DNA of 64,000 nucleotides from a virus: positions 1 to 64,000 of the IMG/VR virus record IMGVR_UViG_3300043427_002950. One strand, given 5' to 3'. The notes beneath the pieces are model-generated. The model saw nothing but the letters and a program-made list of their open reading frames with translations. It was not told the origin of the DNA and did not search any database. The position numbers and the translations under genes are program-made. Of this stretch, positions 6,983 to 14,595 are shown one piece after another (position 1 is the first letter of the stretch; the number at the start of each line of letters is the position of its first letter).

Positions 6983-6990
6983 TATTTATA
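6983..6990 (-). promoter_or_regulatory. T4-type late promoter box, minus strand (proximal)
   Basis: TATAAATA on the minus strand, 25 nt before the GTG start of the small basic protein gene. A second identical box lies 21 bp upstream at 7004-7011. Confidence 0.75.
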
Positions 6991-7003
6991 AAAAGGTGGT
7001 TTC

Positions 7004-7011
7004 TATTTATA
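7004..7011 (-). promoter_or_regulatory. T4-type late promoter box, minus strand (distal)
   Basis: A second TATAAATA on the minus strand, exactly 21 bp from the first. The pair stands back to back with the psbA promoter (7038-7071), forming a compact divergent control region. Confidence 0.65.
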
Positions 7012-7037
7012 CTGTGCCACTTAGGCAATTGGACCTA

Positions 7038-7071
7038 TTGACAGGGATTGCTGACAGTGTTATTATAAATA
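7038..7071 (+). promoter_or_regulatory. Nested early (sigma-70) and late promoter of psbA
   Basis: TTGACA (7038-7043), a 17-nt spacer and TATTAT (7061-7066) form a host-type promoter. The T4 late box TATAAATA (7064-7071) starts at the fourth base of the -10 box. psbA could therefore be read both early and late in infection from nearly the same start point. Confidence 0.8.
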
Positions 7072-7227
7072 CATCAACAAGTTAAGGAATGTAAAGTTTC
7101 TTAAAGATTGTGCTCCCGTTAACCGAGACCTAAGGGAGGGTAAATACGTCTCTCATATCCCCGCTGAGGGTGCGGGGAGCATAGTAACTCCACCATGTCC
7201 CTGATGGTCTTACTACTTTTTAAAACA
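7072..7227 (+). promoter_or_regulatory. Structured psbA 5' leader with competing stems
   Basis: The leader of about 150 nt holds TGCTCCC (7111-7117) complementary to GGGAGCA (7175-7181), enclosing GAGAC (7125-7129) / GTCTC (7148-7152). The hairpin CCCCGC (7159-7164) / GCGGGG (7172-7177) uses three of the same bases as the outer stem, so both cannot form fully. A weaker stem ACCAT / ATGGT sits at about 7191-7207. No clear Shine-Dalgarno precedes ATG 7228. The layout suggests RNA-level control of D1 synthesis. The ligand or factor is unknown. Confidence 0.55.
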
Positions 7228-8307
7228 ATGACTGCTACAATTTCACAACAACGACAATCGAATACTTGGGAACAGTTCTGCAATTGGATCACCTCCACCG
7301 ATAACCGCATCTATGTTGGTTGGTTTGGAGTCCTTATGATCCCTTGCTTGCTTGCTGCTACGACTTGCTTCATTATCGCATTCATCGGTGCTCCTCCTGT
7401 GGACATTGATGGAATTCGTGAACCAGTTGCTGGTTCTCTGATGTACGGAAACAACATCATCTCTGGTGCCGTTGTTCCTTCTTCTAATGCGATTGGTCTG
7501 CACTTCTACCCCATCTGGGAAGCTGCATCTCTTGATGAATGGCTTTATAACGGTGGACCTTTCCAACTTGTTGTATTTCACTTCCTCATCGGCATCTATG
7601 CTTACATGGGACGTGAATGGGAACTCTCCTATCGTCTGGGTATGCGTCCTTGGATCTGCGTTGCTTATAGTGCTCCTGTTGCTGCTGCATCTGCTGTATT
7701 CCTGGTCTATCCTTTCGGTCAAGGTTCTTTCTCTGATGCGATGCCTTTGGGTATCTCTGGTACGTTTAACTACATGCTTGTCTTCCAAGCAGAACACAAT
7801 ATCCTGATGCACCCCTTCCACATGCTTGGAGTTGCTGGTGTGTTCGGTGGTTCACTCTTCAGTGCTATGCACGGTTCACTGGTGACTTCTTCACTGGTTC
7901 GTGAAACTACTGAAACCGAATCTCAGAACTATGGTTACAAGTTCGGTCAAGAAGAAGAGACCTACAACATTGTTGCTGCTCACGGGTATTTCGGTCGTCT
8001 GATCTTCCAATATGCTTCGTTCAACAACTCTCGTTCACTGCACTTCTTCCTTGCTGCCTGGCCTGTTGTAGGCATCTGGTTTACTGCTCTTGGTGTTAGC
8101 ACCATGGCATTCAACCTGAATGGTTTCAACTTCAACCAGAGCATCATTGATGGTCAGGGTCGTGTGCTCAACACTTGGGCAGATGTTCTGAACCGTGCTG
8201 GACTTGGAATGGAAGTAATGCACGAGCGCAATGCTCACAACTTCCCTCTGGACCTTGCTGCTGCTGAGTCAACTCCTGTTGCTCTGACTGCTCCTGCCAT
8301 TGGTTGA
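7228..8307 (+). CDS. psbA: Photosystem II reaction-centre protein D1
   Basis: A 359-residue D1, the expected length, without an intron. It has five transmembrane helices, the start MTATISQQ, the WFGVLMIP helix A, and the lumenal manganese/quinone regions. The C-terminal processing context is NFPLDLA before [18 protein letters not shown] 7228 is chosen because it gives the conserved D1 N-terminus; an in-frame ATG at 7195 would add 11 unusual residues. It replaces rapidly damaged host D1 in the thylakoid so that photosynthesis continues during infection. Codon use is host-like. It has nested early/late promoters upstream and a terminator downstream. Confidence 0.98.
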   Translation: MTATISQQRQSNTWEQFCNWITSTDNRIYVGWFGVLMIPCLLAATTCFIIAFIGAPPVDIDGIREPVAGSLMYGNNIISGAVVPSSNAIGLHFYPIWEAASLDEWLYNGGPFQLVVFHFLIGIYAYMGREWELSYRLGMRPWICVAYSAPVAAASAVFLVYPFGQGSFSDAMPLGISGTFNYMLVFQAEHNILMHPFHMLGVAGVFGGSLFSAMHGSLVTSSLVRETTETESQNYGYKFGQEEETYNIVAAHGYFGRLIFQYASFNNSRSLHFFLAAWPVVGIWFTALGVSTMAFNLNGFNFNQSIIDGQGRVLNTWADVLNRAGLGMEVMHERNAHNFPLDLAAAESTPVALTAPAIG

Positions 8308-8333
8308 TATAAAACTGAATAACTGATATAATT

Positions 8334-8360
8334 AAGAGGGTATAACAACCCTCTTTTTTT
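8334..8360 (+). terminator. Rho-independent terminator after psbA
   Basis: The stem AAGAGGGT (8334-8341) / ACCCTCTT (8348-8355) with a 6-nt loop runs into a T-run to 8360. The ATG of the next small gene is the very next base. Confidence 0.9.
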
Positions 8361-8483
8361 ATGTCTCATAATCCTCAACACGAACCTATGGAACCCTGGG
8401 TAATCTGGGCAGGAGTAGGTATGATGGTATTTACGATCCTTGTGTTTGTCCTGTTCACTCTCGGTCAGATTTATTGGGGATGA
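8361..8483 (+). CDS. Small single-span membrane protein, 40 aa
   Basis: This frame begins with ATG immediately after the T-run of the psbA terminator. The product has a polar start (MSHNPQHEPMEPW) and a long hydrophobic helix (VIWAGVGMMVFTILVFVLF) ending near GQIYWG. It lies between psbA and psbD, which suggests a photosystem-associated or thylakoid one-helix protein. I do not recognise it as a known Psb or Pet subunit. No Shine-Dalgarno is visible, and expression would need read-through or RNA processing. Confidence 0.55.
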   Translation: MSHNPQHEPMEPWVIWAGVGMMVFTILVFVLFTLGQIYWG

Positions 8484-8496
8484 GCACTAATACTCA

Positions 8497-8530
8497 TTGA
8501 CTTCTTTGTTAAGAAGTGTTAAGATAAATA
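8497..8530 (+). promoter_or_regulatory. Nested early (sigma-70) and late promoter of psbD
   Basis: TTGACT (8497-8502), a 17-nt spacer and TAAGAT (8520-8525) form a host-type promoter. A late-type box GATAAATA (8523-8530) begins at the fourth base of the -10, the same offset as at psbA. Confidence 0.75.
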
Positions 8531-8551
8531 CTGTAAATAAATGAGGAGGAT

Positions 8552-9613
8552 ATGGTTTCATCAGCACTAACACAATCAAATTCACAGAGAGGATGGTTCG
8601 ATGTACTCGATGACTGGCTTAAAAGAGATCGTTTCGTTTTTGTTGGCTGGTCTGGACTTCTTCTTTTTCCCACTGCTTACCTTGCTCTTGGTGGTTGGCT
8701 TACTGGGACAACTTTCGTTACGAGTTGGTATACTCACGGGTTGGCAAGTTCCTATCTGGAGGGTGCAAACTTTCTTACTGCGGCAGTTTCTACTCCAGCA
8801 GATTCTATGGGTCATTCTCTTATGCTTCTCTGGGGTCCTGAGTCTCAAGGGGATATCGTCAGGTGGTTCCAACTTGGGGGACTCTGGCCTTTTGTGGCAC
8901 TCCACGGGGCTTTCGCTCTAATTGGATTTATGCTTCGTCAGTTTGAGATTGCCCGTCTTGTAGGCATTCGTCCTTACAATGCAATCGCATTCTCTGGTCC
9001 TATTGCAGTATTCGTTTCTGTGTTCCTGATGTATCCACTGGGTCAATCCAGTTGGTTCTTTGCTCCCTCTTTTGGAGTCGCAGCAATCTTCAGGTTCCTT
9101 CTGTTTCTTCAGGGTTTCCACAACTGGACCCTCAACCCCTTCCATATGATGGGAGTTGCTGGTATACTGGGTGGAGCACTGCTCTGTGCTATTCACGGAG
9201 CAACTGTAGAAAACACACTATTTGAAGACAGTGAACAAGCAAACACATTCAAGGCATTTGAACCGACTCAAGAGGAAGAGACGTATTCTATGGTTACGGC
9301 TAACAGATTCTGGAGTCAGATCTTCGGTATTGCTTTTAGCAATAAGCGTTGGCTTCATTTCTTCATGTTATTTGTGCCTGTCATGGGTCTTTGGACTTCC
9401 AGCATTGGTATCATTGGTCTTGCCCTTAATCTTCGTGCTTACGATTTTGTGAGTCAGGAGATTCGTGCAGCAGAAGATCCTGAGTTTGAAACGTTCTACA
9501 CAAAGAATATTCTACTCAATGAAGGTCTTCGTGCCTGGATGGCACCAGTAGACCAACCTCATGAGAACTTTGTGTTCCCTGAGGAAGTTCTACCAAGAGG
9601 TAACGCACTTTAA
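8552..9613 (+). CDS. psbD: Photosystem II reaction-centre protein D2
   Basis: A 353-residue D2 of normal length. Typical D2 segments are [20 protein letters not shown] at the N-terminus and helix C with the P680 and pheophytin environment. The quinone/iron region follows, and the C-terminus is VLPRGNAL. The start is supported by the strong ribosome-binding site GAGGAGG seven bases upstream. It pairs with phage D1 in photosystem II repair during infection. It is flanked by its own nested promoter and terminator, so it is not strictly in one operon with psbA. Confidence 0.98.
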   Translation: MVSSALTQSNSQRGWFDVLDDWLKRDRFVFVGWSGLLLFPTAYLALGGWLTGTTFVTSWYTHGLASSYLEGANFLTAAVSTPADSMGHSLMLLWGPESQGDIVRWFQLGGLWPFVALHGAFALIGFMLRQFEIARLVGIRPYNAIAFSGPIAVFVSVFLMYPLGQSSWFFAPSFGVAAIFRFLLFLQGFHNWTLNPFHMMGVAGILGGALLCAIHGATVENTLFEDSEQANTFKAFEPTQEEETYSMVTANRFWSQIFGIAFSNKRWLHFFMLFVPVMGLWTSSIGIIGLALNLRAYDFVSQEIRAAEDPEFETFYTKNILLNEGLRAWMAPVDQPHENFVFPEEVLPRGNAL

Positions 9614-9622
9614 AATAAATAG

Positions 9623-9650
9623 AGGAGTTCCACAAGAACTCCTTTTTTTT
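9623..9650 (+). terminator. Rho-independent terminator after psbD
   Basis: The stem GGAGTTC (9624-9630) / GAACTCC (9636-9642) with a 5-nt loop is followed by eight T residues. The next base starts the ATG of a micro-ORF. Confidence 0.92.
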
Positions 9651-9725
9651 ATGCTTCTAATACTCGCAACTTTTATTGCTTTCGGGATTTTCATGTTTGT
9701 ATTGTCTATTGCACAAGACATATAA
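9651..9725 (+). CDS. Micro-ORF, 24-aa hydrophobic peptide
   Basis: ATG follows directly after the T-run of the psbD terminator, the same layout as the frame after psbA. The product (MLLILATFIAFGIFMFVLSI plus a short tail) is a single membrane helix of the size of small photosynthetic complex subunits. It does not match PetL, PetN, PsbT or PsbI as I know them. It could be a real thylakoid peptide or a chance frame. Confidence 0.4.
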   Translation: MLLILATFIAFGIFMFVLSIAQDI

Positions 9726-9754
9726 TTATAATTATGTAAAACTTTTATATTTTT

Positions 9755-10645
9755 ATGAAACTCTGGATGTTATGTAATCGTCTCACAAAGGAAACTTATG
9801 AGAGAGATCGATTTATAGAAGAATCAAATAAATATGGTATCGATTTTTCTGTAGTTTATGCAGATGAATTGGATTTGATTGTATCGCGGGATGATCGTAA
9901 ATCAATTCGATATCTTAATGATGCTGTTGCTCTTCCTGATGTAGTTCTTGCTCGTACTGGAAGTAGTACTGGATATTATAATCTTTCCGTGCTTCGTCAG
10001 TTTGAAAGGTTGAATGTCCCTACACTTCCCAATTCAAATTCGATTGAAGCTGCAAAGGATAAGATGTATGCTATGCAAATTTTTGGGCAGGCGGGTCTTC
10101 CCATTCCCAAAACAATGCTTACTCGGTTTCCAAGTAATAGTGACTTAGTTGAAAAGCAAGTAGGTTTTCCCTGCGTTATGAAAGTTGTCACGGGATCTCA
10201 CGGTGCTGGAGTTTATCTTTGTGAAAATGCAAAGCAATTTGAAGATCTTTCAGAACTTATTTCATCAATAGATTTTAAAAGTTCCATGATTGTTCAAGAA
10301 TATATTGATCAATCGAAGGGACGAGATATTCGTGTGATTGTTGTAGGTGGTAGGGTTATTGGTGCGATGCAAAGGAAATCAGTTGATGGATCTTTTAAAG
10401 CAAATATATCCAGAGGTGGAGTTGGTGAAGGTATTGAAGTAGATGATCAGATGGAACTTTTGGCAATTCAAGTTGCTAAGGTTCTTGATCTTGATATTGC
10501 TGGTGTTGATCTTTTATTTCATGAGGATGGTTATAAAATTTGTGAGGCAAACTCTGCTCCAGGGTTTAAAGGATTTGAAGAAGCACTTGAGATCAATGTT
10601 CCTCAAAAGATTTTTGATTATGCGAAGCTTAGATCAAAGGAATAA
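9755..10645 (+). CDS. RimK-like ATP-grasp ligase
   Basis: A 296-residue ATP-grasp enzyme of the RimK (ribosomal protein S6 glutamate ligase) family. An N-terminal pre-ATP-grasp domain is followed by the ATP-binding part. Visible motifs are FPCVMKVVTGSHGAGVYL (glycine-rich loop), MIVQEYI, GRDIRVIVVGGRVIGAMQR, and the Mg-binding DIAGVDLLFHEDGYKICEANS. Family members form amide bonds between an acidic amino acid and a protein C-terminus or small peptide. The target here could be host S6, a phage protein or a small metabolite; this is not visible. It is A+T-rich and lies downstream of the psbD region. Confidence 0.88.
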   Translation: MKLWMLCNRLTKETYERDRFIEESNKYGIDFSVVYADELDLIVSRDDRKSIRYLNDAVALPDVVLARTGSSTGYYNLSVLRQFERLNVPTLPNSNSIEAAKDKMYAMQIFGQAGLPIPKTMLTRFPSNSDLVEKQVGFPCVMKVVTGSHGAGVYLCENAKQFEDLSELISSIDFKSSMIVQEYIDQSKGRDIRVIVVGGRVIGAMQRKSVDGSFKANISRGGVGEGIEVDDQMELLAIQVAKVLDLDIAGVDLLFHEDGYKICEANSAPGFKGFEEALEINVPQKIFDYAKLRSKE

Positions 10646-10673
10646 ATAAGTTAAAAAATAAGTGATTTGTAAA

Positions 10674-12953
10674 ATGATTGAAGATATTAGAGTTTTGTTT
10701 TTGGATGAAAATAAAGAAAAGGTATGGGAAACTGATTATATTGTAGATACTTTATTGCCATCGGACAAAAATAAAGAATTGACCTTCTCACCTACAATAG
10801 AAAATGTTCATGGATTGTTTGATGTTTTAGTTTTTAATTGTAGAAAGAAATCATTTAATGAAATCATAAACATTGTAAACATAGTAAACCCCAAAATAAT
10901 AATTCAATTATCCGATGAATATAAGAATGAAGATTTAAATCATTACAATAGATTATCAAAATATTGTAATCTTTATCTCAGACAATATCATCATGAAGGA
11001 TATGAGTATTTTGAAAATACTGCTCATATCCCTTTGGGTTATTGTAATGATGCTGGTTTAGATTTTATGGATTTTTTCCCAGATTCATTTGAAAAAATAC
11101 CAAAAATAAAAAATAGATCTTATAATTGGGGATGGGTGGGAGATATGAAAAATGATAGATGGGAGATGTTGGATAAATTTTCCCAAATACATTCTCATAC
11201 CTATGCCACTAATACTTCAAAAGATGATATGATTGAAAGATATCTTCAATCAAAATTTGTTCCTTGTGGACGAGGAAATTCTACTTTAGATTGCTATAGA
11301 TTGTACGAAGCATCAATGTGTGGGTCTATACCATGCGTAGTTGGATCCGTTAATGAAATATCGCAAACTTTTAAATATGAAGAATCTCCTCCATGGATTT
11401 TGGGCAGAAGTTGGGATGAAGTAGTTCATAAATGCAAACTTCTTTTACATGATGAGGAAAAATTACAAGAAGTTCAAAATGAAGTTCTTAAATGGTGGCA
11501 TAATAGAATAATGAAAATTAATAAAAAGGTTTCTAATTCTTTAAATGAAAACAGAATAGATTTAGAAAATATTGAAGATGAAATAGCATTAGATCATTAT
11601 TGGCAAGATGATAGTATTTTTGGAGAAAACTGGTTTTCATATCCAAATTTGTATAAGAACGTAGTTAATTTGGCGAAAGATGGTGATATTTTTGTTGAAG
11701 TTGGTGCATGGAAAGGTAGATCAACTTCCTGCCTTGCTGTAGAAATTGCTAATTCCAAAAAAGATATTACTTTATACGTTATTGATACGTGGGAAGGTAG
11801 CATAGAGCATTTAAATAATTCGGAAAAAGAATCTTTGCCAACTCTTTATGAAACATTCATGGCAAATATGAAGCCAGTTGAAAAATATTATTTTCCTCTA
11901 AAAATGACATCCGAAGAAGCATCAAAAAAATTCAAAGATAAGTCTTTAAAATTTGTTTTCTTGGATGCTTCTCATGAATATGAAGATGTAAAAAGAGATA
12001 TTCAAAATTGGATTTCAAAAGTAAAGCCTGGTGGAATATTGGCAGGACATGATTATTATCCAGATGATGGAAGATATGATTGGTTTCCTGGGGTAAAACA
12101 AGCAGTTAATGAAACGATCAAAGATTTTGATATTAGTGAACTCTGTTTTATTCATAATGTAATTGATGATAATAAGATAAAGTTTGAAGGATTTCCATCT
12201 GTAAATTATATAAGCATAGAAGAAACGGAAGATAGAAGAAATATTTTACATAAAAAATTTGAAGAATATGGGATTGAAAATGTAACTCCCAGAATATATA
12301 AAAGATATAATGATGAAGAACATAAAATAGAATCTCAACTTTTACACAGATTAAGTATTGGAAGTAGAGGTCCAGTTACTTCCCATTTGAAGGCCATTAA
12401 AGAATGGTATTATGAAACCAATGAACCGTATACTTTTATTTGTGAGGATGACTTGGGATTTCAAACTGTAAAGTATTGGAACTTTACATGGAAAGAATTT
12501 TTTAATTCTCTGCCAGAGGATTGGGAATGTGTTCAGTTGTGTTTATTGCGAGAAGATTTTCACAGATTCAGCATTGGATTCAGAAACAGATGTTGGTGTG
12601 ATTGGTCTGGATGTGCCTACTTAATAAGTAGAGAACATGCAAGAAAATTGGTAGAAACATATTATCCAAATGATACCTTTACTCTAGATTATGTTGGACA
12701 GGATATGTTTGCCAGAGAGGAATGGGCTAGAATACCTGTGATTGAAACTATAATATATTCAAACTTTGGGAAAGTTTATTCGTTCCCATTATTTGTTGAG
12801 GATATTCAAAATTGCCCTTCAAGTTATTTTAATGCCACTGGAATAAGAACTGGAGAAACTGATCATCATCATCAAAATTCATTTAATATTTCCTTAGAAT
12901 GGTGGAGATCAAATGCACAATTTAAAACTATAGACCAGTTAAAAGTCATTTGA
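10674..12953 (+). CDS. Trifunctional fusion: exostosin-like glycosyltransferase, class I methyltransferase and GT25 glycosyltransferase
   Basis: A 759-residue multidomain protein. Residues about 1-300 match the exostosin-like glycosyltransferase pattern (SYNWGWVGDMKNDRW, then CYRLYEASMCGSIPCVVG). Residues about 330-500 are a SAM-dependent methyltransferase (FVEVGAWKGRSTSCLA, FVFLDASHEYEDVKRD, GGILAGHDYY). Residues about 510-759 resemble GT25 lipooligosaccharide glycosyltransferases (NYISIEETEDRR, TSHLKAIKEW, FICEDDLGF). ATG 10674 is used; an in-frame GTG at 10662 is possible. A late-like box AATAAATA lies about 25 nt upstream. It likely acts on cell-surface or virion glycans. Acceptor and sugar are unknown. 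Confidence 0.82.
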   Translation: MIEDIRVLFLDENKEKVWETDYIVDTLLPSDKNKELTFSPTIENVHGLFDVLVFNCRKKSFNEIINIVNIVNPKIIIQLSDEYKNEDLNHYNRLSKYCNLYLRQYHHEGYEYFENTAHIPLGYCNDAGLDFMDFFPDSFEKIPKIKNRSYNWGWVGDMKNDRWEMLDKFSQIHSHTYATNTSKDDMIERYLQSKFVPCGRGNSTLDCYRLYEASMCGSIPCVVGSVNEISQTFKYEESPPWILGRSWDEVVHKCKLLLHDEEKLQEVQNEVLKWWHNRIMKINKKVSNSLNENRIDLENIEDEIALDHYWQDDSIFGENWFSYPNLYKNVVNLAKDGDIFVEVGAWKGRSTSCLAVEIANSKKDITLYVIDTWEGSIEHLNNSEKESLPTLYETFMANMKPVEKYYFPLKMTSEEASKKFKDKSLKFVFLDASHEYEDVKRDIQNWISKVKPGGILAGHDYYPDDGRYDWFPGVKQAVNETIKDFDISELCFIHNVIDDNKIKFEGFPSVNYISIEETEDRRNILHKKFEEYGIENVTPRIYKRYNDEEHKIESQLLHRLSIGSRGPVTSHLKAIKEWYYETNEPYTFICEDDLGFQTVKYWNFTWKEFFNSLPEDWECVQLCLLREDFHRFSIGFRNRCWCDWSGCAYLISREHARKLVETYYPNDTFTLDYVGQDMFAREEWARIPVIETIIYSNFGKVYSFPLFVEDIQNCPSSYFNATGIRTGETDHHHQNSFNISLEWWRSNAQFKTIDQLKVI

Positions 12954-12978
12954 TCATTTGTTTTTTATGTGCTATAAT
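12950..12978 (+). promoter_or_regulatory. Sigma-70-type promoter for the glutaredoxin operon
   Basis: TTGATC (12950-12955), a 17-nt spacer and a perfect TATAAT (12973-12978), 23 nt before the glutaredoxin start. The -35 box overlaps the end of the fusion gene. Confidence 0.78.
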
Positions 12979-13001
12979 TCCATCTCAACCTTAAAACTAA
13001 A

Positions 13002-13244
13002 ATGAAATTTACTGTATATTCAAAAAATGGATGCCCATACTGTGAAAAAATTCAAAGGGTATTGGGTTTGACAAATGTTGATCACACGATTTATTATTTG
13101 GATGAAGACTTTACTAAAGAAGAATTTTTAGAAAAATTTGGAAGTGAATCTTCCTTTCCTCAGGTAATTTTAGATAATGATGTTTCTCTGGGGGGATGTA
13201 TTGAAACCGTAAAATTTTTAAAAGAAAATAAAATAGTAAGTTGA
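13002..13244 (+). CDS. Glutaredoxin
   Basis: An 80-residue dithiol glutaredoxin with the active site CPYC (Cys11-Cys14). The cis-Pro region is SFPQVILDN and the GSH-binding GGC motif is near residue 65. It reduces disulphides with glutathione and could support ribonucleotide reductase or the phage peroxiredoxin. Length and motif match phage NrdC/Grx proteins. It is first in a run of tightly packed early genes reaching to speD. The stop codon overlaps the next start (TGATG). Confidence 0.93.
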   Translation: MKFTVYSKNGCPYCEKIQRVLGLTNVDHTIYYLDEDFTKEEFLEKFGSESSFPQVILDNDVSLGGCIETVKFLKENKIVS

Positions 13245-13447
13245 TGCAAGAAAACAATGATAAAACAGATCTAAATAAAGAAGAACCTCACATAAATCGG
13301 GGGTTTGAATTAATGTTACGGCAACATGGAGGGAAAAAAGTTTTCAAATCTAAAACATTTAATTTTAGATTTGAAAAAACATTATCTCTCCTAAAAAGAG
13401 AGATACAAATAAACTTTGATTTCGGAATTGATATTAAAAAAAAGTAA
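13244..13447 (+). CDS. Hypothetical protein, 67 aa
   Basis: A basic, polar protein beginning MQENNDKTDLNKEEP and containing a Phe/Lys-rich centre (KVFKSKTFNFRFEKTLS). The ATG overlaps the glutaredoxin stop. No family is recognised. Confidence 0.6.
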   Translation: MQENNDKTDLNKEEPHINRGFELMLRQHGGKKVFKSKTFNFRFEKTLSLLKREIQINFDFGIDIKKK

Positions 13448-13467
13448 CTCTCTAAGGAGGAAAACCA

Positions 13468-13710
13468 ATGGAAGTACTGCCTTTTGTTGTAACCTTTACT
13501 GTTTTATTCACAGTAATGTTTTTTATTCTTGGGGGAGTTGTTGGTTGGATAGCAAAAGAATTTTTAAATGAAAAATTCTTTAAGTTGCCTCATAACATAC
13601 ATCCAGAAATGCTCGACGAAAATGGCAATATATTGCCAGATCAAACTATAGCTGTTAATTTTTATCCTGAATCATACTATGACTACAACGAAGACGAAGA
13701 CGAAGATTGA
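13468..13710 (+). CDS. Small membrane protein with acidic tail, 80 aa
   Basis: A strong ribosome-binding site (AAGGAGG) precedes the ATG. Residues about 4-30 form a transmembrane helix (FVVTFTVLFTVMFFILGGVVGW). A soluble part with HPEMLDENGNILPDQ follows, and the protein ends in an acidic Asp/Glu tail. The 3' end overlaps the following gene by 32 nt in another frame. No known domain is recognised. Confidence 0.7.
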   Translation: MEVLPFVVTFTVLFTVMFFILGGVVGWIAKEFLNEKFFKLPHNIHPEMLDENGNILPDQTIAVNFYPESYYDYNEDEDED

Positions 13711-14263
13711 ATGGTCTGTTCCAAAACTTCAGCCAAATCCATTCATGCACGAAATTCTTGGAGCTGTTTCTAAGCAAAGAACAGTAGCTCAAAAAGTAGA
13801 GACTCTCCAAGCATATAAAAATCCTGCTCTCACTACGATTCTTATTATGAATTTTGATGAGAGTGTTGTCTCTATTTTGCCAGAGGGAGATGTTCCTTAT
13901 GCTGGTGTTGATGAGCAAACTTCTGTTGGCGGAAACCTTAGTGATCTTGTCAATAGTAAAACTAAGAATCAAGGTTTAAAGACCAGTGGTTATTATGGAA
14001 CTGAAGATTTTGTAGAAGAAAAAAACAAAACTTCCATTCGTAATGAATATCAAAATTTTTATATTTATTGCAGAAACGGCAATAATCAAATTACTCAAAT
14101 GAAAAAAGAAACCATGTTTATTAACATGCTTTCTGGATTGCATCCGTTTGAAGCTGAAATTATGATTTTGGTAAAAGATAAGAAGTTGCAAAATAAATAT
14201 AAAATAACAAAGGACATTATATCCCAAGCCTATCCTGAAATTACTTGGGGAGGAAGGTCTTGA
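13679..14263 (+). CDS. Hypothetical protein, DUF6433-like, 194 aa
   Basis: This fits the layout of DUF6433-type proteins of T4-like phages. The N-terminal helix contains MHEILGAVSKQRTVAQKVETLQ and is followed by a hydrophobic ALTTILIMNFD stretch. An acidic, Pro-containing middle comes next, then a C-terminal helix with MKKETMFINMLSGLHPFEAEIMILVKD (quoted here in two overlapping parts: MKKETMFINMLSGL and HPFEAEIMILVKDKK). No catalytic residues are evident. The overlap with the upstream gene is in a different frame. Function unknown. Confidence 0.68.
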   Translation: MTTTKTKTKIEWSVPKLQPNPFMHEILGAVSKQRTVAQKVETLQAYKNPALTTILIMNFDESVVSILPEGDVPYAGVDEQTSVGGNLSDLVNSKTKNQGLKTSGYYGTEDFVEEKNKTSIRNEYQNFYIYCRNGNNQITQMKKETMFINMLSGLHPFEAEIMILVKDKKLQNKYKITKDIISQAYPEITWGGRS

Positions 14264-14289
14264 ATGTAAATACGGAGGTAGACGTAAAA

Positions 14290-14595
14290 ATGGAATCTTG
14301 GTCTTCTGAAGAAAAGAAAAATCTGCCTCCAAAATATGGTTGCACTATTTTAGTTGAAAACGCAACCATGGAACAATTGAAAGATCCATCATGGCCTCTT
14401 GATGCATACATTATAAAGTATGAGATAGAAAATAAAATTTTTATGGACCTTTGTAGAGGTACAAGAGTAAAAATATTTGATTTATATTATGATAAGTTTG
14501 GTCCTGGAGTTGTTCGGGACATTGGATGGGGATATGGAAAAGTTAACCCAAAACTTTGGGGGTATCAATCAAAAAGTAAAAATAAAAAGAAATGA
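14290..14595 (+). CDS. Hypothetical protein, 101 aa
   Basis: ATG 14290 (MESWSSEEKKNLPPKYG) is preferred because GGAGG precedes it; an upstream in-frame TTG at 14245 would overlap the preceding gene. The product is a compact mixed alpha/beta protein with CRGTRVKIFDLYYDKFGPGV and a Lys-rich C-terminus. It overlaps the next gene by 4 nt. No family is recognised. Confidence 0.62.
   Translation: MESWSSEEKKNLPPKYGCTILVENATMEQLKDPSWPLDAYIIKYEIENKIFMDLCRGTRVKIFDLYYDKFGPGVVRDIGWGYGKVNPKLWGYQSKSKNKKK

Noticed and set aside
7195-7227. Upstream in-frame start of psbA adding 11 residues
   Set aside because: The conserved D1 N-terminus begins at MTATISQQ (7228), and the extra residues lie in the structured leader.
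7243-9196. Long antisense frames opposite psbA and psbD
   Set aside because: They mirror highly expressed D1 and D2 codons with few stops. No promoter or ribosome-binding site was seen. An antisense RNA to psbA is known in another cyanophage, but I found no promoter here to support one.
9702-9732. TTGTCT...TATAAT as promoter of the RimK-like gene
   Set aside because: The TATAAT copies give spacers of 13 or 19 nt with a poor -35 box, so support is weak, although the region is A+T-rich and a promoter may exist.
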